Below are positions 36,754 to 46,400 of a stretch of 64,000 bases of DNA, in pieces (within the stretch, counting starts at the first letter, position 1; each line of letters opens with the position of its first letter). The notes under the pieces are model-generated. The model made no database searches. It was not told the DNA's origin and saw only the letters and a list, made by a program, of their open reading frames with translations. The position numbers and the translations under genes are program-made. Source of the DNA: Mesorhizobium sp. GbtcB19 (lineage in GTDB: Bacteria; Pseudomonadota; Alphaproteobacteria; Rhizobiales; Rhizobiaceae); NCBI RefSeq assembly GCF_019091085.1, contig NZ_JAGXJY010000001.1, positions 62,001 through 126,000 on the forward strand, written 5' to 3'.

Positions 36754-37644
36754 GTGCGCCAATTGATTGCCGCCGCCGTCCAGATTTCCTGCACCGACGA
36801 GGTCGAGGAAAACCTCGGCAAGATCGAACGTCACGTCCGCGAAGCCGCAAGGCGTGGCGCCGGGCTCGTCGTACTGCAGGAATTGTTCGAAGGCGTCTAT
36901 TTCTGCATGGACGAGGACAAGCGGCACAACAGCCGCGCCTCCCCCGTCGAAGGACACAAGACCATCGCGCGCATGGCGGCGCTGGCGCGCGAGACAGGTG
37001 TCGTCCTGCCGGTTTCGCTGTTCGAGCGCGACGGCTCGAGATTGTACAACACGCTGGTCATGATCGACGCCGACGGCAAGGTGCTCGGCCGCTACCGCAA
37101 GAGCCACATCCCGAACAGTCCCGGCTACTCCGAGAAACTCTATTTCGCCGATGGCGACACCGGTTTTCGCGTCTTCGAAACCGCCGTCGGCAAGGTCGGC
37201 GCCGGAGTGTGCTGGGATCAGTGGTTTCCGGAGGCGGCCCGCGCCATGGTGCTGATGGGCGCCGAGGTCCTGATTTACCCGACGGCCATCGGCTCGGAAC
37301 CGTCCTATCGAGGTTGGGATTCGCGCGACCACTGGCAGCGCGTCATGCAGGGCCATGCCGGCGCCAACCTGACGCCGGTCATCGCCGCCAACCGCATCGG
37401 CACCGAGCGCGGCGACGCCAGCGAAACCACCTTCTACGGCTCGTCCTTCATCGCCGATCACACCGGCGCCAAGCTGGCCGAAGCCGACCGCGTGTCCGAC
37501 AGCGTGATCACTGCCGCGCTCGACCTCGACGCGATTGCCGACGCCAAGCGCAGCTGGGGCGTGTTCCGCGATCGGCGCCCCGATCTCTACGGCGTGCTGC
37601 TGGAGCCGACGCCCGATCGCCTGCTTGCCAAGAATGCGGCCTGA
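36754..37644 (+). CDS. aguB: N-carbamoylputrescine amidase
   Basis: 296 residues, nitrilase superfamily. Converts N-carbamoylputrescine to putrescine, CO2 and ammonia, completing the deiminase route from agmatine. Catalytic triad: Glu in LVVLQELFEG, Lys in YRKSHIPN and Cys in GAGVCWDQWFPEAARAM. The insert GYSEKLYFADGD and the ending SRDHWQRVMQGHAGANLTPVIAANRIG (key HWQRVMQGHA) are AguB-like. GTG 36754 has GAGGTGA immediately upstream and eight bases from the previous stop. Confidence 0.93.
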   Translation: MRQLIAAAVQISCTDEVEENLGKIERHVREAARRGAGLVVLQELFEGVYFCMDEDKRHNSRASPVEGHKTIARMAALARETGVVLPVSLFERDGSRLYNTLVMIDADGKVLGRYRKSHIPNSPGYSEKLYFADGDTGFRVFETAVGKVGAGVCWDQWFPEAARAMVLMGAEVLIYPTAIGSEPSYRGWDSRDHWQRVMQGHAGANLTPVIAANRIGTERGDASETTFYGSSFIADHTGAKLAEADRVSDSVITAALDLDAIADAKRSWGVFRDRRPDLYGVLLEPTPDRLLAKNAA

Positions 37645-37683
37645 TTGAACGGCCCCGACCGGGGCTTACCAAGGGAGGAAATG

Positions 37684-38769
37684 ATGAAACGCTGGCTCGC
37701 GCTTGCCGCGGCATGCCTTTTTGCGACCTCGGTTCAGGCCGAGGAAAAGATCCTGCATCTCTATTCCTGGGAGTCCTATTTCGGACCCGGCACGATCGAG
37801 AAATTCGAGGCCGAGACCGGGATCAAGGTCACCTACGACATGTTCGATTCCAACGACATGGTCGAGACCAAGATCCTCACCGGCGGTTCCGGCTACGATC
37901 TCATCACCATCAACCTCTCGCCGCACTTGCGGCGCGAATTGCCGACGGGGGTCTGGGCAAAGCTCGACAAGGGCCGCCTCTCCAATCTCGGCAATCTCGA
38001 TCCTGCCCTTGTTGCCCGTGTCGACGAGGTCGACAAGGACGGCGAGCACGGCGTGCCCTGGATGTGGGGAACGACCGGCGTCGGCTACAATGTCGACAAG
38101 GTCCGCGAGATCATGCCCGATGCCCCGGTCGACTCGCTGCGCATGCTTTTCGATCCGGAGATCGCCAGGAAATTCGCGCCGTGCGGCATCACCATGCTCG
38201 ACGATGCCGAACAGGTGCTGGGCCTGGCGCTGATCTATCTCGGACTGGACCCGGACACTACCGATCCCGATGTCCTGCAGAAGGCGGTGGACGTGGTCAC
38301 CAAGGTGCGCCCCTTCGTGCGCAAATTCCATTCGTCCAGCTACATCAACGACCTCGCCGAAGGCGACGCCTGCGTGTCGCTCGGCTTCTCCGGCGACATG
38401 CATATCGCCGATATCCGGGCGAAGGAGGCGAAGCGCCCCTACTCGATCGCCTATCGCCTGTCGAAGGAAGGCAATCTGGTGTGGGCCGACATATTGGCAA
38501 TCCCGGCCGATGCCCCGCATCCGGAAGCCGCGCACGCCTTCATCGACTTCGTGCTGCGCCCGGAGATCGCCGCTTCCGCGGCCACCGACACCGGTTTCTC
38601 GACCGCGAACAAGGCCGCGCTTGCGCTCCTCGACGGGAAACTGCGTTCCGATCCCGATCTCTATCCCTCCGAAGAAGCCCAGAAGCGCTTCCATCTGCCG
38701 AAAGCGCTCGATCAGAGGGCATTGAAGATGTGGTCGAAAGCCTGGGACCGCGCCAAGGGCCTGGAATGA
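37684..38769 (+). CDS. Polyamine-type ABC transporter substrate-binding protein (PotD/PotF-like)
   Basis: 361 residues. Signal peptide KRWLALAAACLFATSVQA, then the PotD/F hallmarks LHLYSWESYFGPGTIEKF, YDLITINLSPHL (polyamine contact), VPWMWGTTGVGYNVDKV and EGDACVSLGFSGDM. GGAGG is 5 bases before ATG 37684 (ATG 37681 also possible). It probably binds putrescine or a related amine. No permease or ATPase gene follows, so it depends on components encoded elsewhere. Confidence 0.9.
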   Translation: MKRWLALAAACLFATSVQAEEKILHLYSWESYFGPGTIEKFEAETGIKVTYDMFDSNDMVETKILTGGSGYDLITINLSPHLRRELPTGVWAKLDKGRLSNLGNLDPALVARVDEVDKDGEHGVPWMWGTTGVGYNVDKVREIMPDAPVDSLRMLFDPEIARKFAPCGITMLDDAEQVLGLALIYLGLDPDTTDPDVLQKAVDVVTKVRPFVRKFHSSSYINDLAEGDACVSLGFSGDMHIADIRAKEAKRPYSIAYRLSKEGNLVWADILAIPADAPHPEAAHAFIDFVLRPEIAASAATDTGFSTANKAALALLDGKLRSDPDLYPSEEAQKRFHLPKALDQRALKMWSKAWDRAKGLE

Positions 38770-38791
38770 TCGAGAGCCCATTTACGGCGAC

Positions 38792-38813
38792 GGCTGCGGT
38801 CAAGGCCGCAGCC
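38792..38813 (+). terminator. Hairpin after the agmatine cluster
   Basis: GGCTGCGG / CCGCAGCC with a 6-base loop, 23 bases after the binding-protein stop. No T-run follows, so termination is only probable. Confidence 0.4.
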
Positions 38814-38931
38814 TCGTCCAGCGCACACCTCTTGGAGCGGAAACGCGACGTTAACGTCGTTGGCGGTCGGCGGGAGCCGATCGCGGCTCGAAAGTGTAGG
38901 GTTGGGCCGGCTCCCAACGGTGGAGGCGAAG

Positions 38932-39183
38932 ATGAACTTGCTTCGAACAGCGCTCCTGTGCGCGGCAATGACCGGACTTGCGGGGTTCCACCCCGCCCGC
39001 GCCGAGGATCAGCCTGCCCAGTCGAACGATGGCGCGGCGCAACAGCAACCGGCCATTCACTGCGAGGGGCAGAATTGCCTGCCGCCGCAGGACGATCCCG
39101 CTTTGGAGTGCAAAGGGCAGGATTGCACGCCGGCTCCGGCGACGGATCAGCCGGCCGGCCCGGTGATTGAAAAGGTCAAGTAG
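38932..39183 (+). CDS. Small exported protein with two C-x-G-Q-x-C repeats
   Basis: 83 residues. GGAGG lies 6 bases before ATG 38932. Signal peptide (LRTALLCAAMTGLAGFHPARA), then a Gln/Pro-rich mature chain containing two near-identical modules, HCEGQNCLPPQDD and ECKGQDCTPAPAT. Each module has a Cys-x4-Cys pair, which could bind metal or form disulfides. I recognise no family. It lies convergent to the histidine kinase gene. Confidence 0.65.
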   Translation: MNLLRTALLCAAMTGLAGFHPARAEDQPAQSNDGAAQQQPAIHCEGQNCLPPQDDPALECKGQDCTPAPATDQPAGPVIEKVK

Positions 39184-39207
39184 GCAAGCTCGACGGCGCC
39201 GCGTCCA

Positions 39208-40455
39208 TCAGGAAACGGCGCCGAAAACCACCGTCTGCCGCAGCCCGCCTTCCGGCCTGTTTTCCAGCGTGATCGTTCCGCCGTAGCGTTCGATGATTTC
39301 CTTGGCGATGGCGAGGCCGAGACCGGCGCCCGCGATGAATTGTGTGCGCGCCGGATCGACCCGGAAGAACGGCTCGAAGGCCTTGTTCAGAAGATCCGCC
39401 GGGATGCCGGGCCCGCGATCGGCGATGGTGAGGACCGCGCGGCCGCCTTGCGCGGCGAGCGAGACGGTGCAGCCCTTGCCATGCGTCGCCGCATTGACGA
39501 TGAGGTTGCGCAACGCGCGCCGCAGCCCAAGCGCGCCGGCCCTGACCGAAACCTTGTCCAGATGCTCGATCGACACGGCATGGCCGAGCGAGGCCATCTC
39601 GACCTCGAGATCGCGGACCAGCCTGTCGAGCTCCAGCGGCTCGACCGCATCCTGGTTCACCTCCTCGCGCACCAGGCGGATGGCGCTGTCGGCGATGCGG
39701 TCGAGCTCGTCGAGGTCGTTGAGCCATTTCTCGCGATCCTCGTCGAGGAATTCCGCCCTGAGCCGCATCCTGGTCATCGGCGTCCTGAGATCATGGCCGG
39801 CGGCCGCGACCAGCCGCATGCGGCTTTCCATGGCGGTCTTCAGTCTTGCCGACAGCTCGTTCAGCGCATGAGCGGTGGCCCGCACCTCGGCCGAGCCTTT
39901 TTCCGGCACGATCGCCAGCATGCCGTCCGATCCGATCTTGCTGACGGCGGTCTCCAGCATTTCCAGCGGCCGCACCAGCACGCCGGTGAAGTAGATCGAC
40001 ACCGGCGTGGCGCCGAGCACGATCAGCGCCATCCAACCCGCCAGCCCGTACCAGACATCGCGCGGCGGGCCGAAATCCGGCACGTCGACAATCATCCAGC
40101 GATGGTCGGGCAGCGCCACCGAAGCGACCATTCCCGACCGTTCGGCATTGCGGCTGACCACGGCCGAAACATCGAGGCCGTTGTGATGAAGGATCTCGTT
40201 CAGAACCTTTGTGTGCTTGCGATCCTCGAAACCATCGGCCGGGCGATCCCTTACGATGACGGGTGCGTCGCCGGCATTCGGCACGTGACCTGGAACAAGT
40301 TGCACCATGTACTGGATTTGGTGAGCAAGCGGACCCATGACCAGTTCGGGTGAGGGCCCGCCGAGCACCTTGACGGCGACGAAGGTGGCAAGGCCGACCA
40401 CGCCCAGGATCGAAACGACGAGAAGGATGATCAGCCGGCGGCGGAGCGAGGTCAT
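39208..40455 (-). CDS. Sensor histidine kinase
   Basis: 415 residues. Two membrane helices (IILLVVSILGVVGLATFVAV near residue 8, WMALIVLGATPVSIYFTGVLV near 145) bracket a ~110-residue periplasmic sensor. A HAMP segment follows, then the H-box AAAGHDLRTPMTRMRL, N-box LRNLIVNAATHGKG, G1 ADRGPGIP and G2 GAGLGLAIAKEI. Its ATG overlaps the regulator's stop by four bases (ATGA), so the pair is one operon. Proximity to RND genes suggests envelope or drug stress sensing, by inference. Confidence 0.93.
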   Translation of the reverse strand: MTSLRRRLIILLVVSILGVVGLATFVAVKVLGGPSPELVMGPLAHQIQYMVQLVPGHVPNAGDAPVIVRDRPADGFEDRKHTKVLNEILHHNGLDVSAVVSRNAERSGMVASVALPDHRWMIVDVPDFGPPRDVWYGLAGWMALIVLGATPVSIYFTGVLVRPLEMLETAVSKIGSDGMLAIVPEKGSAEVRATAHALNELSARLKTAMESRMRLVAAAGHDLRTPMTRMRLRAEFLDEDREKWLNDLDELDRIADSAIRLVREEVNQDAVEPLELDRLVRDLEVEMASLGHAVSIEHLDKVSVRAGALGLRRALRNLIVNAATHGKGCTVSLAAQGGRAVLTIADRGPGIPADLLNKAFEPFFRVDPARTQFIAGAGLGLAIAKEIIERYGGTITLENRPEGGLRQTVVFGAVS

Positions 40456-41177
40456 GGTTCGACATCCGTCGTCTCGACGCGCGCGGTGAGCTGGTAGCCG
40501 CCATTGCGCACGGTCTTGAACAGGGAGCCCTCGCCGGCCTCGGCGAATTTCCGCCGCAGCCGGCTCATCAGCACGTCGACCGAGCGCTCCAGCGGATCGC
40601 GCTCGCGCCCTTGCGTCAGGTCGAGCAGCTGGTCGCGCGACAAAAGCCGCCCCGGCCGGTCGAGGAAGACCTGTAGCAGGTCGAATTCGGCGCCGGTGAG
40701 ATCGACCGCGGCACCCTCGACATCCATCACCTTGCGCGTGTCCGGCTCCAGCCGGTAGCCGGCGAAACGATAGACCCGCACCTTGACCGGCGCCGCCTCT
40801 TCCGGCGCCGCGCGCCTGAGCACGGCGCGGATGCGGGCCGAGAGCTCGCGCGGATTGAACGGCTTGCCGAGATAGTCGTCGGCGCCGAGTTCGAGCCCGA
40901 TGATGCGATCGACATCCTCCTTCAGCGCGGTGAGCAGGATGACCGGGATATGCGGTTTGCGATCGCGCAGCGAGCGGCAGATGTCGAGCCCCGAACCGTC
41001 AGGCAGCATGACGTCGAGAACGATGAGATCGAACTGGCCGGAGCCGAGCTTCTGCTCGCACTCGCGCCGGTCCGCCGCCACCGACACGCGAAACCCCTGC
41101 CCGTCGAGATAGCGCCCGAGCAGCGTCCTGATCTCGCGATCATCGTCGACGACGAGGATGTGGGGTTGTGCCTGCAT
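40452..41177 (-). CDS. OmpR/PhoB-family response regulator
   Basis: 241 residues. Receiver: [14 protein letters not shown], phosphorylation Asp in [13 protein letters not shown], Thr in VILLTALK and Lys in [11 protein letters not shown]. The C-terminal winged helix is [26 protein letters not shown] with [14 protein letters not shown] and ending VRNGGYQL. It is divergent from the exported protein at 41392; the intergenic region holds a four-heptad array likely to be its binding site. Confidence 0.94.
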   Translation of the reverse strand: MQAQPHILVVDDDREIRTLLGRYLDGQGFRVSVAADRRECEQKLGSGQFDLIVLDVMLPDGSGLDICRSLRDRKPHIPVILLTALKEDVDRIIGLELGADDYLGKPFNPRELSARIRAVLRRAAPEEAAPVKVRVYRFAGYRLEPDTRKVMDVEGAAVDLTGAEFDLLQVFLDRPGRLLSRDQLLDLTQGRERDPLERSVDVLMSRLRRKFAEAGEGSLFKTVRNGGYQLTARVETTDVEP

Positions 41178-41254
41178 TCTTCGCCCGCTTGCCTTCTGGT
41201 TTCGTGATTATAGGGAGCGACGCCGCCAAGCGGCATGGAAAATTGCAACACAAC

Positions 41255-41318
41255 GTTTCCGGAAGGGCGCCGGCAACATTCGGAAACAAATCTCCTTTTT
41301 GCGGAAACCTTCGGCAAC
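41255..41318. promoter_or_regulatory. Heptad array, probable response-regulator binding site
   Basis: Direct repeats CGGCAAC (41271), CGGAAAC (41281), CGGAAAC (41302) and CGGCAAC (41312): spacings 10, 21 and 10 bases, as expected for tandem OmpR-type dimers. One inverted copy, GTTTCCG, lies at 41255. All are in the 214-base divergent region between the response regulator and the exported-protein gene. Confidence 0.6.
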
Positions 41319-41391
41319 GCCCAGCCGCAAAGCGGCAAAAGACGCTTCCTATCCTCCGAGCAATCCGAAGCATGCAGGAAAGGATCACGTC

Positions 41392-42060
41392 ATGCGAAGC
41401 AGACTTTTGGCGCTCGGCTTGTTCTCGGTCGCGGCCATCCACCCGGTGCTCGCCGCGCAGCCGCAGCCTGGCGCCGCGCCTGGAGACCAGCCGCCGGCAA
41501 TCGCCCGGCAGGACGACGCGGGCCCCGGCCCGATGCCGTGGCACGGCCCGCGCTGGGCGATGCGGCACGGCCCCGAGGATTTTGGTCCTCGCCACATGGG
41601 TCCCCCGCCGCCTGAAATGCTCGCGGCCCGCCTCTCATTGCTTGAGACCCGGGTCGGCATCCGCTCCGAACAGCTCGACGCCTGGCGCGACTACACCAGC
41701 GCCCTGCAGGCGGTGCTGGCGCCGCCGGCACGTCCGGACTTCGGTTTGGGCGGCACAGGCGGTCCGGGTCCCGACGGACCGGCGCCAGGTGCCGCCCGCG
41801 ATCCCTTCGCCTTCCAGGAAAAGCTGGCCGACGAGGTCACCAAACGCGCCGCCTCGGCCGCCAAGCTCAAGGACGCCATCGCGGTGCTGCGTACCACGCT
41901 GACGCCCGAGCAGCTCGAAATACTTGCTTCGGCGGATCGGCCGCACGGCCCGCCCCCCGGTCCATGGGGTGATCCGCCGGACGCAGCCGGCCCCGGAGGT
42001 CTGCCCGATCACGGCGGACAGCTCCCTCCACCCCTACCCCGGAGTGACGAGCAACTCTGA
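41392..42060 (+). CDS. Exported Pro/Gly-rich protein (Spy/LTxxQ-like)
   Basis: 222 residues. Signal peptide ([17 protein letters not shown]), then low-complexity [12 protein letters not shown] and [12 protein letters not shown]. The central helical part has [30 protein letters not shown] (key LETRVGI..EQ..AW) and the later [15 protein letters not shown]. These two halves resemble LTxxQ/Spy-type periplasmic proteins of envelope-stress and metal regulons. AAGGA precedes ATG 41392. It has its own strong terminator and is probably controlled by the divergent two-component system. Confidence 0.75.
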   Translation: MRSRLLALGLFSVAAIHPVLAAQPQPGAAPGDQPPAIARQDDAGPGPMPWHGPRWAMRHGPEDFGPRHMGPPPPEMLAARLSLLETRVGIRSEQLDAWRDYTSALQAVLAPPARPDFGLGGTGGPGPDGPAPGAARDPFAFQEKLADEVTKRAASAAKLKDAIAVLRTTLTPEQLEILASADRPHGPPPGPWGDPPDAAGPGGLPDHGGQLPPPLPRSDEQL

Positions 42061-42069
42061 CCGGCTGCG

Positions 42070-42117
42070 CCGGCCGGCCCCGCTGACCCACCCGTTCAAG
42101 GGCCGGCCGGTTCTTTT
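42070..42117 (+). terminator. Rho-independent terminator
   Basis: Perfect 11-base stem CCGGCCGGCCC (42070-42080) / GGGCCGGCCGG (42100-42110), 19-base loop, followed by TTCTTTT. It separates the Spy-like gene from the RND operon, which must have a promoter within 42118-42351. Confidence 0.85.
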
Positions 42118-42351
42118 GCGAATTGGCGGACGTGTGCGCGCGACCGCCGTCAAGGATGGAACGCATTATGATGTGGGAAGCGATGATGATGCTGCGGCTG
42201 CTTGCCTCCCTCGGCCCGCCTTTGCCGATCCGCCTCGGTGCCAATGCCGGGCAGCAGATTCTGCCGCGGCAGGTGCTGACAGGGGCGATCCGGCTGAGCT
42301 TCGCCGCTTACCGCCTGTCGCTTCCGGTCGCGTCTGCAAACACTGAAAATC

Positions 42352-43491
42352 ATGGCCAGAAAATTGCGTAAAAGGCATCTTCTCCTCGCCGCTATACTGG
42401 TCGCGGCCGGCGTCGCCGCGATGCTGAAGGCCTATGGCCGCGGCACGCCCCCGGAGGCTGAGAAAGCCGCGCCCGTCCAGGCAGCCACGCTCACCGTCTC
42501 CGTCGAGAAGGTGCTTTCGCGCCAGATCACGTCCTCGGTCAGCGCCACCGGCACCATCTCCGCCTGGCAGGAAGCGACCATCGGCGCGGAAGAAAGCGGC
42601 CTGCGCCTCACCGAGATGCTGGTGAAGGAAGGCGACCACGTGAAGGCCGGCGATGTCATCGTCCGGCTCGACGACTCGCTTCTCAAAGCCCAGCTTGCCG
42701 AGGAGAAAGCGGCCGTCGCCCAGGCGCAGGCGACGCTCGATTCCGCGCTGTCGGCCGCCGTGCGCGCCGACAAGCTGTTGGCCAGCAATGCCGTCAGCGC
42801 GGAGGCCGCCGAGGAAAAGGCAACCTCGGTCAAAACCGGCAAGGCCGGGGTCGAGCAGGCGGAGGCCGCCGCACAGCGGTTGCAGGCCGAGCTCGACAGG
42901 ACGACCATCCGCGCGCCCTTCGACGGCATCGTTTCCAGCAAGCCGGCCGTGGCCGGCTCCATCGTGCAGGCCAGCACCGAGCTGATGAAGATCATCCGCG
43001 ACGGCAGGCTGGAGGTCGGCGTGCTCGTCCCTGAAAAGGATCTCGCGGCAATCTCCCTCGGTCAGGCGGCGAACATCGTCGATGCGGCCGGCCGCGCCTT
43101 CTCCGGCAGCGTTTCCTCGATCGCCGAGACCGTCAACGCGACCACGCGGCTCGCCACCGTCTATGTCGCGGTCGGCGAAGGCTCGGGTCTGAAGCCGGGC
43201 ATGTTCGCCCGCGTCACGATCGAGACGGCATCGTCGCGGCAGCTGACCGTCGCCGAAACGGCCCTGGTCTGGCATGACGGCAAGCCGGCGGTTTTCGTCG
43301 TCGGCGATGACGGCAAGGTCAGCGCGCGTCCAGTCGCCACCGGCACGCGCCAGAACGGCCGGGTCGCCATCGAAAGCGGCTTGTCCGAAGGCGTTTCCGT
43401 CGTCGTCGCCGGGGCCGGCTTCCTCAACGACGGCAACCTCGTGCGCGTCGCGGCCGGCGAGGCCGCCAGCGCGGCGGAGGTGGCGCAATGA
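42352..43491 (+). CDS. RND efflux periplasmic adaptor subunit 1
   Basis: 379 residues. An N-terminal membrane anchor (HLLLAAILVAAGVAAML) is followed by the membrane-fusion-protein plan: first barrel/lipoyl half SVSATGTISAWQEATIGAEESGLRL, VKEGDHVKAGDVIVRLD, a coiled-coil hairpin rich in Ala/Glu (~105-180), TTIRAPFDGIVSSKPAVAGSIV, then beta-barrel. It links the inner-membrane pump to the outer-membrane channel. Its stop overlaps the pump start by four bases (ATGA). First gene of the five-gene RND block. Confidence 0.93.
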   Translation: MARKLRKRHLLLAAILVAAGVAAMLKAYGRGTPPEAEKAAPVQAATLTVSVEKVLSRQITSSVSATGTISAWQEATIGAEESGLRLTEMLVKEGDHVKAGDVIVRLDDSLLKAQLAEEKAAVAQAQATLDSALSAAVRADKLLASNAVSAEAAEEKATSVKTGKAGVEQAEAAAQRLQAELDRTTIRAPFDGIVSSKPAVAGSIVQASTELMKIIRDGRLEVGVLVPEKDLAAISLGQAANIVDAAGRAFSGSVSSIAETVNATTRLATVYVAVGEGSGLKPGMFARVTIETASSRQLTVAETALVWHDGKPAVFVVGDDGKVSARPVATGTRQNGRVAIESGLSEGVSVVVAGAGFLNDGNLVRVAAGEAASAAEVAQ

Positions 43492-46400
43492 ACGCCATCT
43501 CCTCCTGGTCGATCCGCAATCCGGTTCCGACCATCGTGCTGTTCCTGTCGCTCGCGATCGCCGGCGTCTACGGCTTCATGCAGCTGCGCACCAACAACAT
43601 GCCCGACATCGACCTGCCGACCGTCACCGTCACGGTGGCGCAACCGGGAGCGGCGCCGAGCGAGATGGAAGTCCAGGTGGCGCGCGTCATCGAAAACGCG
43701 GTCGCAACGCTGGAAGGCGTCGACGACGTCTCGACCTCGATTAGCGAGGGCTCGTCCGTCACCACCGTCCAATTCACCCTCGGCACCGATCCCGAGACCG
43801 CCACCAACGATGTCCGCAACGCCGTCTCCGGTGTGCAGTCCAGCCTGCCGGCCGCCGCGCAGACCCCGGTCGTGGCGAAGGTCAATGCCACGGGCAATTC
43901 GGTGCTGACCTTCGTCGTCGAGGCGCCGGCCATGTCGCCCGATCAACTGAGCTGGTACATCGACAATGACGTCGCCAAGGTCCTGCTCGGTGTCGACGGC
44001 GTCTCCAAGGTCACCCGTTCCGGCGGCGTCGACCGCGTCATCCGCGTCGAGCTCGACCCCGACCGGCTTGCGGCGCTCGGCATCAGCGCCGGCGATGTCA
44101 GCCAGACGCTCGCCTCGAACAACGTCAACCAGCCGGGCGGCCGCGCCAATATCGGCGGCCAGGAGCAGTCGGTCAGGACGCTCGCCAGCGCCACCACTGT
44201 CGAGGCGCTCGCCGATACCCGCATCGCGCTGAGCGGCGCCGGCGACGTCAAGCTCTCCGACCTCGGCAGCGTCACCGACAGTTGGGAAAAGCCGCGTCAG
44301 GCGGCCTATCTCGACGGCAGGCAGGTCGTCGCCTTCAATGTCTACAGGTCGGTCGGTTCGAGCGAAATCGACGTGGTCAAGGCCGCCCGCGCGGCGATCG
44401 CCGACATGGGCGCGAAGACCACGACGGCAAAATTCACCGAAGTCACCTCCTCGTCCGGCTTCGTCCAGGAGAGCTACGACGCTGCCCTCGAAGCCTTGTG
44501 GCTCGGCGCCTTGCTCGCCATCGGCGTTGTCTGGCTGTTCCTGCGCGACATCAGGGCGACGCTGGTGTCGGCGGTGGCGATGCCGCTGTCGCTGATCCCG
44601 ACCTTCGCGGTGATGGCGGCCTTCGACATCTCGCTCAACAACATCACTTTGCTGGCGCTGTCGCTGGTCGTCGGCATCCTCGTCGACGACGCCATCGTCG
44701 AGATCGAGAACATCGTGCGCCACATGCGCCAGACCGGCGTCAGCGCCTACCAGGCGGCGATCGAAGCGGCGGATGAGATCGGGCTGGCCGTGGTGGCAAC
44801 GACCGCGACCATCGTCGCTGTGTTCCTCCCCGTGGCCTTCATGCCCGGCATTCCAGGCAAATTCTTCTTCTCCTTTGCCGTCGCCGTCTGCGTGTCGGTG
44901 CTGTTCTCGCTTCTGGTGGCGCGCATGCTCACCCCGCTGATGGGCGCCTATCTGGTGCGCGCCGGCGGCCATAACGAGGACGACCTGCCCGCCTGGGTGC
45001 CGACCTATCTCTGGCTGCTGCGCAAGGCGCTCGATTACCGCTGGATCACATTGTTGGCCGGTATTGCCTTCTTCGCCGGTTCGGTGCTGCTGGCGACCCG
45101 GCTGCCGACCGAGTTCATGGCGGCCGCGGACCGTGGCCGCTCGATGATCTCGGTCGAGCTGCAGCCCGGCTCGACCATCGAGCAGACCACGGCGGTGGTG
45201 CAGGACATCACCAGACGGCTCGAGAAGGAGCCGGACGTCGACAGCGTGTTTGCCACCATCGGCACGGCGGCTTCGTCGGGTGGCGGACCCAACCAAAGCT
45301 TGAGCTCGGCCGAAGTGCGCACCGCGACCGTCACCGTCAACCTCAAGCCGCGCGCCGAGCGGACCGTGAGCCAGCAGCAGTTCGAGGCCGAGGCTTCGCC
45401 GAAGCTCAACGACATTCCCGGTGCTCGCATCCAGTTTGGCGCCGACGGCTTCGCCGGCGCCAAGGTCTCGATCACGCTGGTCGGCGATGATGGCGCGGGC
45501 CTCGAGAAGGCGAGCAACGCGCTGATCGAGCAAATGAAATCGGTGCCGGGCCTGATCAATCCGACCTCGACGGCCGCCACCACCAAGCCCGAGCTGATCG
45601 TGCGGCCCGACAGCGCCAAGGCGGCCGAGCTCGGCGTCACGCCGACTGAGATCGCCGCGACGGTGAAGATCGCCACCATCGGCGACACCGACACCAGCCT
45701 GGCGAAATACAATCTCGGCGACCGACAGGTGTCGATCGTCGTCACTTTGCCCGACGGCGCCATCGACGAGCCGGCGAAGCTTGCCGTCCTGCCGCTGACC
45801 GGCAGCAAGGGAACGGTGCCGCTCGGCGCCGTCGCCGATATCGGCTTCAATGCCGGCCCGAACAGCATCACGCGTGTCGACCGTAGCCGCAGCGCAACGA
45901 TAGAGGCCGACCTCTCCGGCCTGACTCTCGGCCAGGCGACGACCGCCATTCGCGCGCTGCCGATCATGAAGAGCCTGCCCCAAGGCGTGCACGAGCTGGC
46001 GCGCGGCGACGCCCAGCGCATGCAGGAGCTGTTCTCGGGCTTTGCCACCGCGATCGCCGCCGGCATCATCCTGATGTACCTGACGCTGGTGCTGCTCTTC
46101 CGCAGCTTCGTGCAGCCGGTGACTATTCTGGTCGCGCTGCCGCTGTCGGTCGGCGGCGCGCTCGGCTTCCTTCTCATTACCGGCAAGGCGCTTGGCATCT
46201 CGCCGCTGATCGGCATACTGATGCTGATGGGCATCGCGGCCAAGAACTCGATCCTGCTCGTCGAGTATGCTCTGGTCGCCGAGAAGGAGCACGGCATGAG
46301 CCGCTTCGAGGCACTGCTCGACGCTGCCCGCAAGCGGGCCCGCCCCATCGTCATGACATCGATCGCCATGGGCGCCGGCATGCTGCCGATCGCGCTTGGT

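Noticed and set aside
36606..39170. 854-residue plus-strand frame across aguA copy 2, aguB and the binding protein
   Set aside because: Runs out of phase through three well-supported genes and has an Arg-rich meaningless translation.
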